From the NCBI GenBank assembly GCA_937974245.1, contig CALJKV010000008.1, positions 10,294 to 74,293 on the forward strand: a stretch of 64,000 bases of DNA, read 5' to 3'. Numbering within the stretch: position 1 is the first letter of the stretch; every line of letters starts with the position of its first letter. The notes beneath the pieces were generated by a model. That model was not told the origin of the DNA. It ran no database searches and saw only the letters and a program-made list of their open reading frames with translations. Below, in pieces: positions 44,559 to 52,346 of this stretch. The DNA comes from an uncultured Chloroflexota bacterium. Lineage in GTDB: Bacteria > Chloroflexota > Anaerolineae > Aggregatilineales > Phototrophicaceae. The translations under genes and the position numbers were made by a program.

Positions 44559-45509
44559 ATGACTGCAATAATCACATTCATTCCTGGTGATGGCATCGGT
44601 AGGGAAGTGATTCCAGCGGCACAGCAGGTACTGGAGGCACTCGATCTGTCCCTGGAAATCCGGCACGCTGCGGCAGGATTCGCTACCTTTAAACAAGAGG
44701 GGAGCGCCCTACCCGATGAAACCCTGCTGCTTTGCGAGCAGAGCTGTGCTGTGCTGTTCGGCGCGACGCAGTCGCCAATGGGAAAGGTGGCCGGTTACAA
44801 CAGTCCGATTTTACAGTTACGGCGTCACTTTGACCTGTACGCCAATCTGCGCCCGGCGCGACGCGGTGATATTGACATGCTCATCGTGCGCGAGAACACT
44901 GAAGGACTATACAGCCGCCGTGAGTATCGTTCTGAGGATGGCCGCACCGCCATCGCCGAACGAATCATCACCGAGGCGGCCTCGCGGCGCATCGTCCAGA
45001 CTGCGTGTGAGAAGGCCATGGAGCGCCGCCGCAAGCTGACAATTGTGCATAAGGCCAACGTGCTCAAAGAGACGTGCGGCCTGTTCCGCGAGACGGCCTT
45101 TAACGTGACCCAACAGTTCCCTGATTTGACGGTTGAGGAAATGCTGGTTGACTCGTGCGCAATGCGGATGGTCATGTCACCAGGGCAATTTGATGTGCTG
45201 GTGACAACCAATATGTTCGGTGATATTCTGAGCGACCTGGCTGCCGGGTTAACAGGCGGGCTGGGACTCGCGCCATCAGCTAATGTCGGCGTAGGCATCC
45301 CGGTGTTTGAGCCGGTGCATGGCAGTGCCCCTGATATTGCCGGAAAAGGCATTGCCGATCCCCGCGCCGCCATTCTCAGTCTGGGGCTGCTGCTCCGTCA
45401 CCTGGGATATGTAGAGCAGGCTACACACATAGCTGACGCTGTGTATCAGACCGAGCACTCGGGCAACACAGAACAAACCACGCGGACAATCGTCAAGGCT
45501 GTTGGATAA
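44559..45509 (+). CDS. hicd: Homoisocitrate dehydrogenase
   Basis: 316 residues from ATG at 44559; a frame extension back to 44490 overlaps lysU and is rejected. Beta-decarboxylating dehydrogenase family: FIPGDGIGREVIPA start, LRPARRGDIDMLIVRENTEGLY, VDSCAMRMVMSPGQFDVLVTTNMFGDILSDLAA (metal Asp residues) and FEPVHGSAPDIAGKG (NAD site). It forms 2-oxoadipate from homoisocitrate. The aminotransferase for the next step (LysN/AadA) is not in the operon. A terminator follows. Confidence 0.94.
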   Translation: MTAIITFIPGDGIGREVIPAAQQVLEALDLSLEIRHAAAGFATFKQEGSALPDETLLLCEQSCAVLFGATQSPMGKVAGYNSPILQLRRHFDLYANLRPARRGDIDMLIVRENTEGLYSRREYRSEDGRTAIAERIITEAASRRIVQTACEKAMERRRKLTIVHKANVLKETCGLFRETAFNVTQQFPDLTVEEMLVDSCAMRMVMSPGQFDVLVTTNMFGDILSDLAAGLTGGLGLAPSANVGVGIPVFEPVHGSAPDIAGKGIADPRAAILSLGLLLRHLGYVEQATHIADAVYQTEHSGNTEQTTRTIVKAVG

Positions 45510-45532
45510 TCTGAATAGTATGTGACGTGTGA

Positions 45533-45564
45533 GGGAAGCGGCCTCGATTGGGCGCTTCCCTTTT
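45533..45564 (+). terminator. Terminator of the lysine operon
   Basis: Stem GGGAAGCG / CGCTTCCC (45533-45540 and 45553-45560) with a 12-base loop, followed by TTTTCTATTT, 24 bases after the last stop. Confidence 0.83.
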
Positions 45565-45596
45565 CTATTTGTGGGCCGATGGCCTGCCGTTTAGAA

Positions 45597-45624
45597 TTGA
45601 CTATCCGGCAGCCAAAGGTATATT
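45597..45624 (+). promoter_or_regulatory. Promoter of the aldehyde dehydrogenase gene
   Basis: TTGACT (45597-45602), 16-base spacer, TATATT (45619-45624); leader of about 80 bases. Confidence 0.55.
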
Positions 45625-45711
45625 TAGCAAGAGTATGATACATGATTATGTACCAGCTTTCGCCAGTGATGGGCGAAGCCTGGCAATTGAAGCGATAACA
45701 GTGAGGAAAAA

Positions 45712-47229
45712 ATGAAGGCTTTACTCGAGAAATTGCGGATTAACGATGTGAACCCCGGCACCTGCACCGGGCCAGATGGCTGGATAGATAGCGGTGGCGA
45801 AGTGCTGGTGTCCCATAATGCAACGACGGGAGAACCGCTGGCGAAGATCATCCAAACCACACCAGCAGCCTACATCTCAGTCGTTGATGTGGCAGCAGAA
45901 GCGTTTAAGACCTGGCGCAGCGTACCTGCCCCCAAGCGAGGCGAAGTCATCCGTGACCTGGGTAACGCCCTGCGCGAGTACAAGGAGCCGCTGGGCGAAC
46001 TAGTCACGCTGGAAATGGGCAAGATCAAAGTCGAAGGCATGGGCGAAGTCCAGGAGATGATTGATATCTGCGACTTCGCCGTGGGGCTGTCGCGCCAGCT
46101 TTACGGCCTGACGATGCACTCTGAGCGCCCCGGACACCGCATGTACGAACAATGGCATCCCCTGGGTGCGATTGGAATCATTACAAGTTTTAACTTCCCT
46201 GTGGCAGTATGGGCCTGGAACACCGCTATTGCAGCCGTGGCCGGGGACACAATGGTGTGGAAACCTTCAGAGCTTACGCCGCTGACAGCTGTCGCCACTC
46301 AGCACATCGCCAACCAGGTAGCCGCCGATCATGGTTTGCAGGGAGTGTTTAACCTGGTGGTGGGTGGGGGTGAACTGGGGCAGATGATGAGTAACGACCA
46401 CCGTCTGCCGTTGGTCAGTTTCACCGGGTCCATTCGCACCGGGCGGAAGGTGGCAGAGACTGTCGCCCGCCGCCTGGGGCGCACCATCCTGGAACTGGGC
46501 GGTAACAACGCGATCATTGTCACCGAAGATGCAAATCTGGATATGGCAGTACGCGCTATCCTGTTCGGCGCGGTAGGAACAGCCGGCCAGCGCTGCACTA
46601 CTACTCGACGCATTATCGCCCACCGCAGCATTGTGGACGAATTGACCAACCGCCTAGTGAAATCTTACAAACAGGTGCCGATTGGCGATCCCCTGGATGC
46701 TGGAACGCTCATGGGGCCTTTGATTAATAAACGAGCGGTAGAGAATATGGCCGCCGCGATTGAGACGGCACAGGCCAATGATGGCACGGTTGTCTATGGA
46801 GGTGGATTGCTGACCGACCTCGGTGCGCACTTTGTCGAGCCAACAATTATCCGTATGCCCAAGCAAATTCCACTCGTATGTGAGGAAACCTTCGCGCCGA
46901 TTCTCTACATCATGTCCTACGACACCGTTGAGGAAGCGATAGAAATTCACAACGGCGTGCCGCAGGGGTTATCCAGCGCAATTTTCACAACAAACCTGCT
47001 GACTGCAGAAGAATTCCTGTCGGTGAAGGGGTCGGATTGCGGGATTGCCAACGTGAACATCGGCACGAGCGGCGCGGAGATCGGCGGGGCATTCGGCGGC
47101 GAAAAAGATACCGGTGGCGGACGCGAGTCCGGGTCGGATGCCTGGAAAGCCTATATGCGGCGGCAGACCAACACGATCAACTGGTCAACCCAGATGCCGC
47201 TGGCACAGGGCATCCAGTTCGGGGACTGA
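45712..47229 (+). CDS. ALDH7 (antiquitin)-type aldehyde dehydrogenase, probable aminoadipate-semialdehyde dehydrogenase
   Basis: 505 residues, GTGAGG before the ATG. ITSFNFPVAVWAWNTAIA, VSFTGSIRTGRKVAETVARRLG, the catalytic Glu in ILELGGNNAIIV and the catalytic Cys in GTAGQRCTTTRR are ALDH7 features. ALDH7 enzymes oxidise alpha-aminoadipate semialdehyde to alpha-aminoadipate with NAD, a step of lysine breakdown. Standing just after the lysine biosynthesis operon but with its own promoter, it could run lysine catabolism to alpha-aminoadipate, or act on another aldehyde. The assignment of substrate rests on the family and context. Confidence 0.88.
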   Translation: MKALLEKLRINDVNPGTCTGPDGWIDSGGEVLVSHNATTGEPLAKIIQTTPAAYISVVDVAAEAFKTWRSVPAPKRGEVIRDLGNALREYKEPLGELVTLEMGKIKVEGMGEVQEMIDICDFAVGLSRQLYGLTMHSERPGHRMYEQWHPLGAIGIITSFNFPVAVWAWNTAIAAVAGDTMVWKPSELTPLTAVATQHIANQVAADHGLQGVFNLVVGGGELGQMMSNDHRLPLVSFTGSIRTGRKVAETVARRLGRTILELGGNNAIIVTEDANLDMAVRAILFGAVGTAGQRCTTTRRIIAHRSIVDELTNRLVKSYKQVPIGDPLDAGTLMGPLINKRAVENMAAAIETAQANDGTVVYGGGLLTDLGAHFVEPTIIRMPKQIPLVCEETFAPILYIMSYDTVEEAIEIHNGVPQGLSSAIFTTNLLTAEEFLSVKGSDCGIANVNIGTSGAEIGGAFGGEKDTGGGRESGSDAWKAYMRRQTNTINWSTQMPLAQGIQFGD

Positions 47230-47249
47230 CGGCACTTTTTGCTTTGTTA

Positions 47250-47281
47250 TCGGGCAGTCAGGGAAAAATCCCGGCTGCCCG
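47250..47281. terminator. Hairpin between convergent genes
   Basis: Stem TCGGGCAG / CTGCCCGA with an inner GGG/CCC stem and loop AAAAAT. T-runs are lacking directly after it on either strand, so it may be a weak bidirectional terminator. Confidence 0.5.
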
Positions 47282-47290
47282 AAAAAAGTG

Positions 47291-48850
47291 TTAGTCCGCT
47301 ATCATGACATCGAACACACGAGCAAAATAGCCGGTCAGGGTTTCCACCAGGCTGTCGCGCTCCTCAATCCCGGCCAGGACACGAGCAAGCTGTTTCTTGA
47401 AGTCAAGCTGCATCTGGCGGGAAATCTGAATGCGCTGCGCCTGCGGCGACCCCGCGCCGTGCATGGATTCCGTCAGGTAGCCGACGGCATTACGCCCCAG
47501 TGTCATGTTCTCGATCAGACGCATGATACGCATCCGGTATTCGGTAGGGATATTGGCACGCCCTCTGAGGTATTTATCCACCAGCGCCCCCACTTCCTCG
47601 CTGCGAAAATCCTGTTCCGATGGCATCGTTGCCACCAACCCGCCAGCTAAGTCCTGTGCAAGACGCCCGATTTCGTATGGCATCCGGGTGACATGATGTT
47701 TGCATACGTTGGCGAGCATATCATCGCTCAGGTAAACGCCGGATTTCAGCGGGGCGGCCTGGTAAGAAGCCGCGATACCCGTCGCATAGATCGTCTCGTT
47801 GAGATGCGTCATTTCGACCAGTTTATCGCGGATATGCGAGGCCTTATCAACGCCGTTATATTCCGCCGCTGCCGCCGCCGCGCCAATCAGCACATCCCCT
47901 ACCCCACTCTTGCACACGTAGCTACGGCGATGATAACAGGTGAAACGTTCGACCAGCATTGCCGCAAATTCATGTTCCCCATTCATGAAGATGCGTTCAT
48001 CGGGGATAAAAACATTGTCGAAGATAACCATCGCTTCCTGGCCGCTGTAATGGACATTACCTGTATCCATCGAGCCACCTTCCATGGTGCGGGTATCACA
48101 TGACTGGCGGCCATAAATATAGGTGATGCCATCCGAATCCACAGGGATAGCGCCCACGATGGCAAAATCCTGGTCATCTTCCCCCAAACGCAGTGTGGGC
48201 ATAATGACCATCCAATGCGAATTGATGCAGCCGGTCTGGTGGGCCTTCGCACCGCTGATATACACACCCTCATCAGTCCGGCGGGTGACATGCACATACA
48301 CATCTGGGTCCTGCTGTTGGTGCGGGGCAAGGCTGCGATCCCCTTTGACATCGGTCATCGCGCCACCGACAACATAATTGTTTTCCTGGCACATCGTCAT
48401 AAAGCGGACAAAGCGCGTATGGTAGGTTGTGCCGTGCGCCTCATCAATTTCGTAGGTTACGGAATGAAGCGAATTGAAGGCGTCCATGCCGACACAACGC
48501 TGAAAGCATGTGCCGGTCAACTGTCCTAACCGCCGCTGCATTTTGTTCTGCAGCACGAGATCGGTGGGGCTGCCAGCGATATGCAGAAAACGGTTGACAC
48601 GTGTCCCGGTATAGGGGGAAATCGCCGTCGCCAGTTCGGGGTTTTCGATAGCCAGGTCGAATGTCGCCGCCATCGCGTTAATCGAAGGACGAATCATCGG
48701 GTGATCCACTGGTTCGTCTATTAATTCACCAAATAAGTAGACCTTGAGGCCGCGTCCGCGCAGGCTGTTGATATAGTCTTCGCCGGTCACGATTTTGGTA
48801 TGTGCTTTGGAATCGGAAACGGGATCAGTATTTTGCACAAAATCAGTCAT
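47291..48850 (-). CDS. 4-hydroxybutyryl-CoA dehydratase-like / HpaB family protein
   Basis: 519 residues from ATG at 48850 (AGAGGAACG upstream). Acyl-CoA-dehydrogenase-like flavoprotein fold of the 4-hydroxyphenylacetate 3-hydroxylase family. CFQRC (Cys-x3-Cys) and CYHRRSYVC match the positions of the Cys, Cys, His and Cys ligands of the [4Fe-4S] cluster in 4-hydroxybutyryl-CoA dehydratase, which HpaB monooxygenases lack. The His-Cys spacing seems one residue shorter than in the clostridial enzyme. It would convert 4-hydroxybutyryl-CoA to crotonyl-CoA, or act on a related hydroxyacyl-CoA. No CoA transferase or other butyrate gene is adjacent. The C-terminus is longer than usual (about 490 in the known enzyme). 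Confidence 0.78.
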   Translation of the reverse strand: MTDFVQNTDPVSDSKAHTKIVTGEDYINSLRGRGLKVYLFGELIDEPVDHPMIRPSINAMAATFDLAIENPELATAISPYTGTRVNRFLHIAGSPTDLVLQNKMQRRLGQLTGTCFQRCVGMDAFNSLHSVTYEIDEAHGTTYHTRFVRFMTMCQENNYVVGGAMTDVKGDRSLAPHQQQDPDVYVHVTRRTDEGVYISGAKAHQTGCINSHWMVIMPTLRLGEDDQDFAIVGAIPVDSDGITYIYGRQSCDTRTMEGGSMDTGNVHYSGQEAMVIFDNVFIPDERIFMNGEHEFAAMLVERFTCYHRRSYVCKSGVGDVLIGAAAAAAEYNGVDKASHIRDKLVEMTHLNETIYATGIAASYQAAPLKSGVYLSDDMLANVCKHHVTRMPYEIGRLAQDLAGGLVATMPSEQDFRSEEVGALVDKYLRGRANIPTEYRMRIMRLIENMTLGRNAVGYLTESMHGAGSPQAQRIQISRQMQLDFKKQLARVLAGIEERDSLVETLTGYFARVFDVMIAD

Positions 48851-48869
48851 TTTTCGTTCCTCTAAATGA

Positions 48870-49496
48870 TTAATCTTTGTCTGGGTCGGGTATTGGCCGC
48901 GATTGCTCACGGGATACGGTTTCCGTTGATCCGTTATGACGGCTCATCGCCAGCTCAATGCCCACTGTCAACCACGTTTCCACCGCGTCCGCTGCGTGGT
49001 CGGTCACTTCGGCGGTCAATATCGCATCATCTCCCCGGAAAACTTGCAGGACGTAGTCTTTAGGTGCCATTTTACCGGGAGGCCGGCCTATTCCAAAACG
49101 CAGCCGGTTGAAGCTCTGCGTCCCCAGGTGCTGGATGATGCTTTTCAGCCCGCGCTGCCCGCCAGCACTCCCCTCTTTGCGCAGCCGCAGCGTCCCCAGT
49201 GGAATATCCAGGTCGTCTGAAACGATGAGAATCCGCTCGATTTCCACCTTATAGAAGTCGGCCAGCGCCCGAACCGCTTCGCCACTGAGGTTCATGAAGG
49301 TTTGCGGCTTGGCGAGGATGACTTTTTTGCCCAGGATGACTCCAGTCGCCACAACCGCCTTGCGTTCCTTCTTGCCAAAGGCCAGTCCATAGCGCCGCGC
49401 CAGTTCGTCCAGCACACCGAAGCCGACATTGTGCCGTGTGTTCTCGTATTCCCGGCCCGGATTCCCAAGACCAACGATCAGATACCAGTCTGCCAT
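48870..49496 (-). CDS. pth: Peptidyl-tRNA hydrolase
   Basis: 208 residues from ATG at 49496, giving the family start DWYLIVGLGNPGREYENTRHNVGF with the catalytic His. PQTFMNLSGEAV, DDLDIPLGTLRLRKEGSAGGQRGLKSI and RFGIGRPPG complete the active site and RNA-binding surface. It frees tRNA from peptidyl-tRNA dropped by ribosomes. The C-terminal 25 residues are hydrophilic and extra. It lies 19 bases upstream, in position, of the dehydratase-like gene on the same strand and may share its transcript. Confidence 0.96.
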   Translation of the reverse strand: MADWYLIVGLGNPGREYENTRHNVGFGVLDELARRYGLAFGKKERKAVVATGVILGKKVILAKPQTFMNLSGEAVRALADFYKVEIERILIVSDDLDIPLGTLRLRKEGSAGGQRGLKSIIQHLGTQSFNRLRFGIGRPPGKMAPKDYVLQVFRGDDAILTAEVTDHAADAVETWLTVGIELAMSRHNGSTETVSREQSRPIPDPDKD

Positions 49497-49638
49497 ACAC
49501 CTATTTCCGCTCATCGACTATTCGCCAAGCATAACATTCCGGGGAACGATTCTGTAGGGAGAATCTGGCAGATACTTCAGGTACAATGTGGTCAGAGACA
49601 CGATAAAGCTACATTCAACCAGCAGGCAAGATAACAAA

Positions 49639-50460
49639 ATGGGCATTCTCTACCTCGTTCCAACACCGATCGGTAACCTGGAAGACATCACACTGCGGGC
49701 ACTGCGTGTTCTGCGTGAAGTCAGTCTGATTGCCGCCGAAGACACCCGCACGACCCGCGTGCTGCTCCAACACTATGACATCACCACCCCGCTGACCAGC
49801 TACCACGAACATAACAAACTAACGAAACTCGATGCGCTGTTCACGGCACTGGAAACGGGAGATGTGGCTCTGGTATCTGATGCGGGGACTCCCGGCATTT
49901 CCGATCCCGGCTACGAACTGGTGAGCGCAGCGCTGGCACAAAGTGTAAAGATCGTCCCGCTGCCGGGAGCGAATGCTGTCACAACCGCGTTGGTGGCTTC
50001 AGGTCTACCCACTGATAGTTTCATCTACCTGGGATTTTTGCCGCGCAAAATGAAACCATTGACCAACCTGCTCGACTCGCTGGCCGAAGAACCGCGCACG
50101 CTGGTCGCCTACGAGAGCCCTAACCGCCTAACGGACTCGCTGGCACTGGTACTGGAACGACTCGGAGACCGTCCCGTATGTGTAGCGCGGGAAGTAAGTA
50201 AATTTTACGAAGAATTCCAACGCGGGGCGTGCCGCGCTGTGTTGGCGTATTACCAGATGAACCCACCGCGAGGCGAAATCACGCTCATAATCGGTGGTGC
50301 ACCGGAAACAGCGGACACAACTTGGGATGCTGAACGAGTACATGCCGCGCTGAATACCCGGCTGGCCGAAGGCGATTCCTTGAGCCGCGCCGCAAAAGCT
50401 GTTGCCGCCGAGTCAGGCTGGTCACGGCGGGATGTGTACGCCCTGGGGGTGCGTGAATAA
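49639..50460 (+). CDS. rsmI: 16S rRNA 2'-O-methyltransferase RsmI
   Basis: 273 residues from ATG at 49639. GILYLVPTPIGNLEDITLRALRVL is the signature start; IAAEDTRTTRVLLQHY, LVSDAGTPGISDPGYELV (SAM site) and PLPGANAVTTALVASGLPTD follow. It methylates the ribose of C1402 in 16S rRNA. The ribosome site is weak. The C-terminal helical domain (LSRAAKAVAAESGWSRRDVYALG) matches RsmI. Confidence 0.95.
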   Translation: MGILYLVPTPIGNLEDITLRALRVLREVSLIAAEDTRTTRVLLQHYDITTPLTSYHEHNKLTKLDALFTALETGDVALVSDAGTPGISDPGYELVSAALAQSVKIVPLPGANAVTTALVASGLPTDSFIYLGFLPRKMKPLTNLLDSLAEEPRTLVAYESPNRLTDSLALVLERLGDRPVCVAREVSKFYEEFQRGACRAVLAYYQMNPPRGEITLIIGGAPETADTTWDAERVHAALNTRLAEGDSLSRAAKAVAAESGWSRRDVYALGVRE

Positions 50461-50498
50461 TTCACCGCCCTAAGTTAACAATCCTCTATTTTCGATGT

Positions 50499-50521
50499 GG
50501 GCGCACGCGGTGCGCCCCTAC
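50499..50521. repeat. GGGCG-palindrome repeat, copy 1
   Basis: GGGCGCAC-GCG-GTGCGCCC followed by CTAC, between rsmI and murQ. Same design as copies at 62991 and 63235. It may also act as a hairpin at the ends of these two convergent genes. Confidence 0.6.
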
Positions 50522-50536
50522 AGCTTCCAGCCCGTT

Positions 50537-51415
50537 TCAGGATTCAATCACATCGCGCAAGCGGCCTTGTGCCGCATCCAGGCGCCGCTGCGCTTCTTCT
50601 GCGGAAGCTCCCGTCGCATGGATGGCAATCGCCAGTTTAGCCTTCCCATCAGCCTGCCGCAGCAGTTCGTCAGCGCGGGTTTCATCTACACCTGTCACCT
50701 CCATGACGATACCTCGGGCGCGGCGCACCAATTTGCTGTTGGTCATCTGCATGTCCACCATCAGGTTACCGTAGACCTTGCCGAGCCGCACCATTGTTGC
50801 GGTACTCAGCATATTCAGCACCATCTTTTGCGCTGTGCCGGACTTCATACGGGTGCTGCCGGTGATAACTTCTGGCCCAACAGGGACGCCGATGCCTATC
50901 TGCGCCACGTCCAGAAGCGGCGCGGGCACATTACACGCCACGCCCGCTGTGAACGCGCCGATTCCGTTAGCGTAGCGCACCGCCGCCAGCACATAGGGGG
51001 TATGTCCGCTGGCCGCGATCCCCACCACAGCATCCTGTGAGGTCAGGTTAACCCGCCTTAAGTCAGCTATGGCGAGCGCTTCATCATCTTCCGCGCCTTC
51101 AACAGACCGTGTCACTGCCGGGGCGCCACCAGCAATAATACCCTGCACCATTTCCGGGGGCGTGCTGTACGTCGGCACGCACTCCACCGCGTCAAGGATA
51201 CCCAAGCGTCCCGATGTCCCCGCGCCAATGTAAATCAGCCGTCCACCAGCCGCCAACCGCCCCGCAATCGCATCCACCGCCTGGGCGATCTGCGGCAGCA
51301 CCAGTTCAACCTTGAGGGCAACGGTTTTGTCTTCGTCGTTGATAACCTGTAATACTTCATGGGTATCGAGCCTGTCTATCTCGTACGTGCGTGGGTTACG
51401 TTGTTCGGTAAGCAT
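50537..51415 (-). CDS. murQ: N-acetylmuramic acid 6-phosphate etherase
   Basis: 292 residues. The SIS domain has IYIGAGTSGRLGILDAVECVPTYSTPP, with the catalytic Glu in the middle, and GIAASGHTPYV; VGPEVITGSTRMKSGTAQKMVLNML is the MurQ block. It splits D-lactate from N-acetylmuramate 6-phosphate, yielding GlcNAc-6-phosphate in cell-wall recycling. AAGGAAAAT lies upstream and the gene is only six bases after the sugar kinase gene, so the two are co-transcribed and work in series. Confidence 0.96.
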   Translation of the reverse strand: MLTEQRNPRTYEIDRLDTHEVLQVINDEDKTVALKVELVLPQIAQAVDAIAGRLAAGGRLIYIGAGTSGRLGILDAVECVPTYSTPPEMVQGIIAGGAPAVTRSVEGAEDDEALAIADLRRVNLTSQDAVVGIAASGHTPYVLAAVRYANGIGAFTAGVACNVPAPLLDVAQIGIGVPVGPEVITGSTRMKSGTAQKMVLNMLSTATMVRLGKVYGNLMVDMQMTNSKLVRRARGIVMEVTGVDETRADELLRQADGKAKLAIAIHATGASAEEAQRRLDAAQGRLRDVIES

Positions 51416-51421
51416 GAATGG

Positions 51422-52336
51422 TTATTTTCCTTCGATCATGAGTTTCGCCAGCAGCGCCGCGCCGACTACCGGCGAGTAACGCGCTGTCGGGAAAGCCGTA
51501 AGATTCAGTCGTTCACATAGAAGTTGACTTAAAGGGTTAGGTTCGGAGAGCAGGCCGCCAGCAAATGCAATTGGGAGCGTCATATCGCCTAACCGCATCC
51601 GAACCGCTGTACTCAGATGTACCAGCGCCGCCCCCGCACTGTCGAGAATGCCGGCTGCAATTGAATCTGACCCAGCAAGTTCCAGCACGTGCCGCGCCAA
51701 CCCCGCAACGGTAGGCACAACTGCCGGGGTATCCCGGTACAGCCAGGGAATCACATCCATCGCTGACCGGAGGTTAAGCACGTTAAGCAATCGATCAGAA
51801 AGCAGAGTCGGCGCGGCCTGCCCGTCCGACGCCTGGGTGACTGCGGTGAGCGCCCGCGCTCCAATCCAGTAACCGCTGCCCTCATCACCGATGAGATAGC
51901 CCCAGCCACCGGCCTGTGCCGTCCGCCCGGCGGCGTTCACACCGAACGCTACACTACCTGTCCCCGCCAGAACAAGAACACCTTCTCTTGCGCCGTGTGC
52001 GCCGACCAGTGCGATCTCAAAATCTGAACTGGGAAATACCACCGCATCCGGTAGGGCGCCTTCCACAACTTCCACCAGCCAGTCTGCCGAGTGAGATGCC
52101 GCCGCCCCCGCAATGCCAATACCCACCCCTCGCACAGTTGCTTCGGGTGGGAGTTCGGCGCAAATCTGGACGATTAAGGCACGAATCCGGCGCGTTGCTT
52201 CAACGTGTCCCAGGCTGCTGGGGTTGGCGCTGCCTTCGAAACGGGACTGTGCCACCGTTGCCAGGGTGGCGTCCACAACAACTGCCCGCAGGTTGCTGCC
52301 ACCCCCGTCTATCCCCAGGTAAAGCCATTGTTTCAC
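51422..52336 (-). CDS. murK: BadF/BadG-type amino-sugar kinase (MurK/NagK-like)
   Basis: 304 residues from GTG at 52336; AGAAGG sits six bases upstream, which favours it over the GTG at 52339. The ASKHA fold shows LYLGIDGGGSNLRAVVVD (phosphate-1), VLAGTGSVAFGVN (phosphate-2) and GGWGYLIGDEGSGYWIG (sugar-binding and catalytic block). It probably phosphorylates N-acetylmuramate and/or GlcNAc from recycled murein, feeding MurQ downstream. It lacks a regulatory fusion. Substrate preference is inferred from the neighbour. Confidence 0.88.
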   Translation of the reverse strand: MKQWLYLGIDGGGSNLRAVVVDATLATVAQSRFEGSANPSSLGHVEATRRIRALIVQICAELPPEATVRGVGIGIAGAAASHSADWLVEVVEGALPDAVVFPSSDFEIALVGAHGAREGVLVLAGTGSVAFGVNAAGRTAQAGGWGYLIGDEGSGYWIGARALTAVTQASDGQAAPTLLSDRLLNVLNLRSAMDVIPWLYRDTPAVVPTVAGLARHVLELAGSDSIAAGILDSAGAALVHLSTAVRMRLGDMTLPIAFAGGLLSEPNPLSQLLCERLNLTAFPTARYSPVVGAALLAKLMIEGK

Positions 52337-52346
52337 CACAGTCCTT

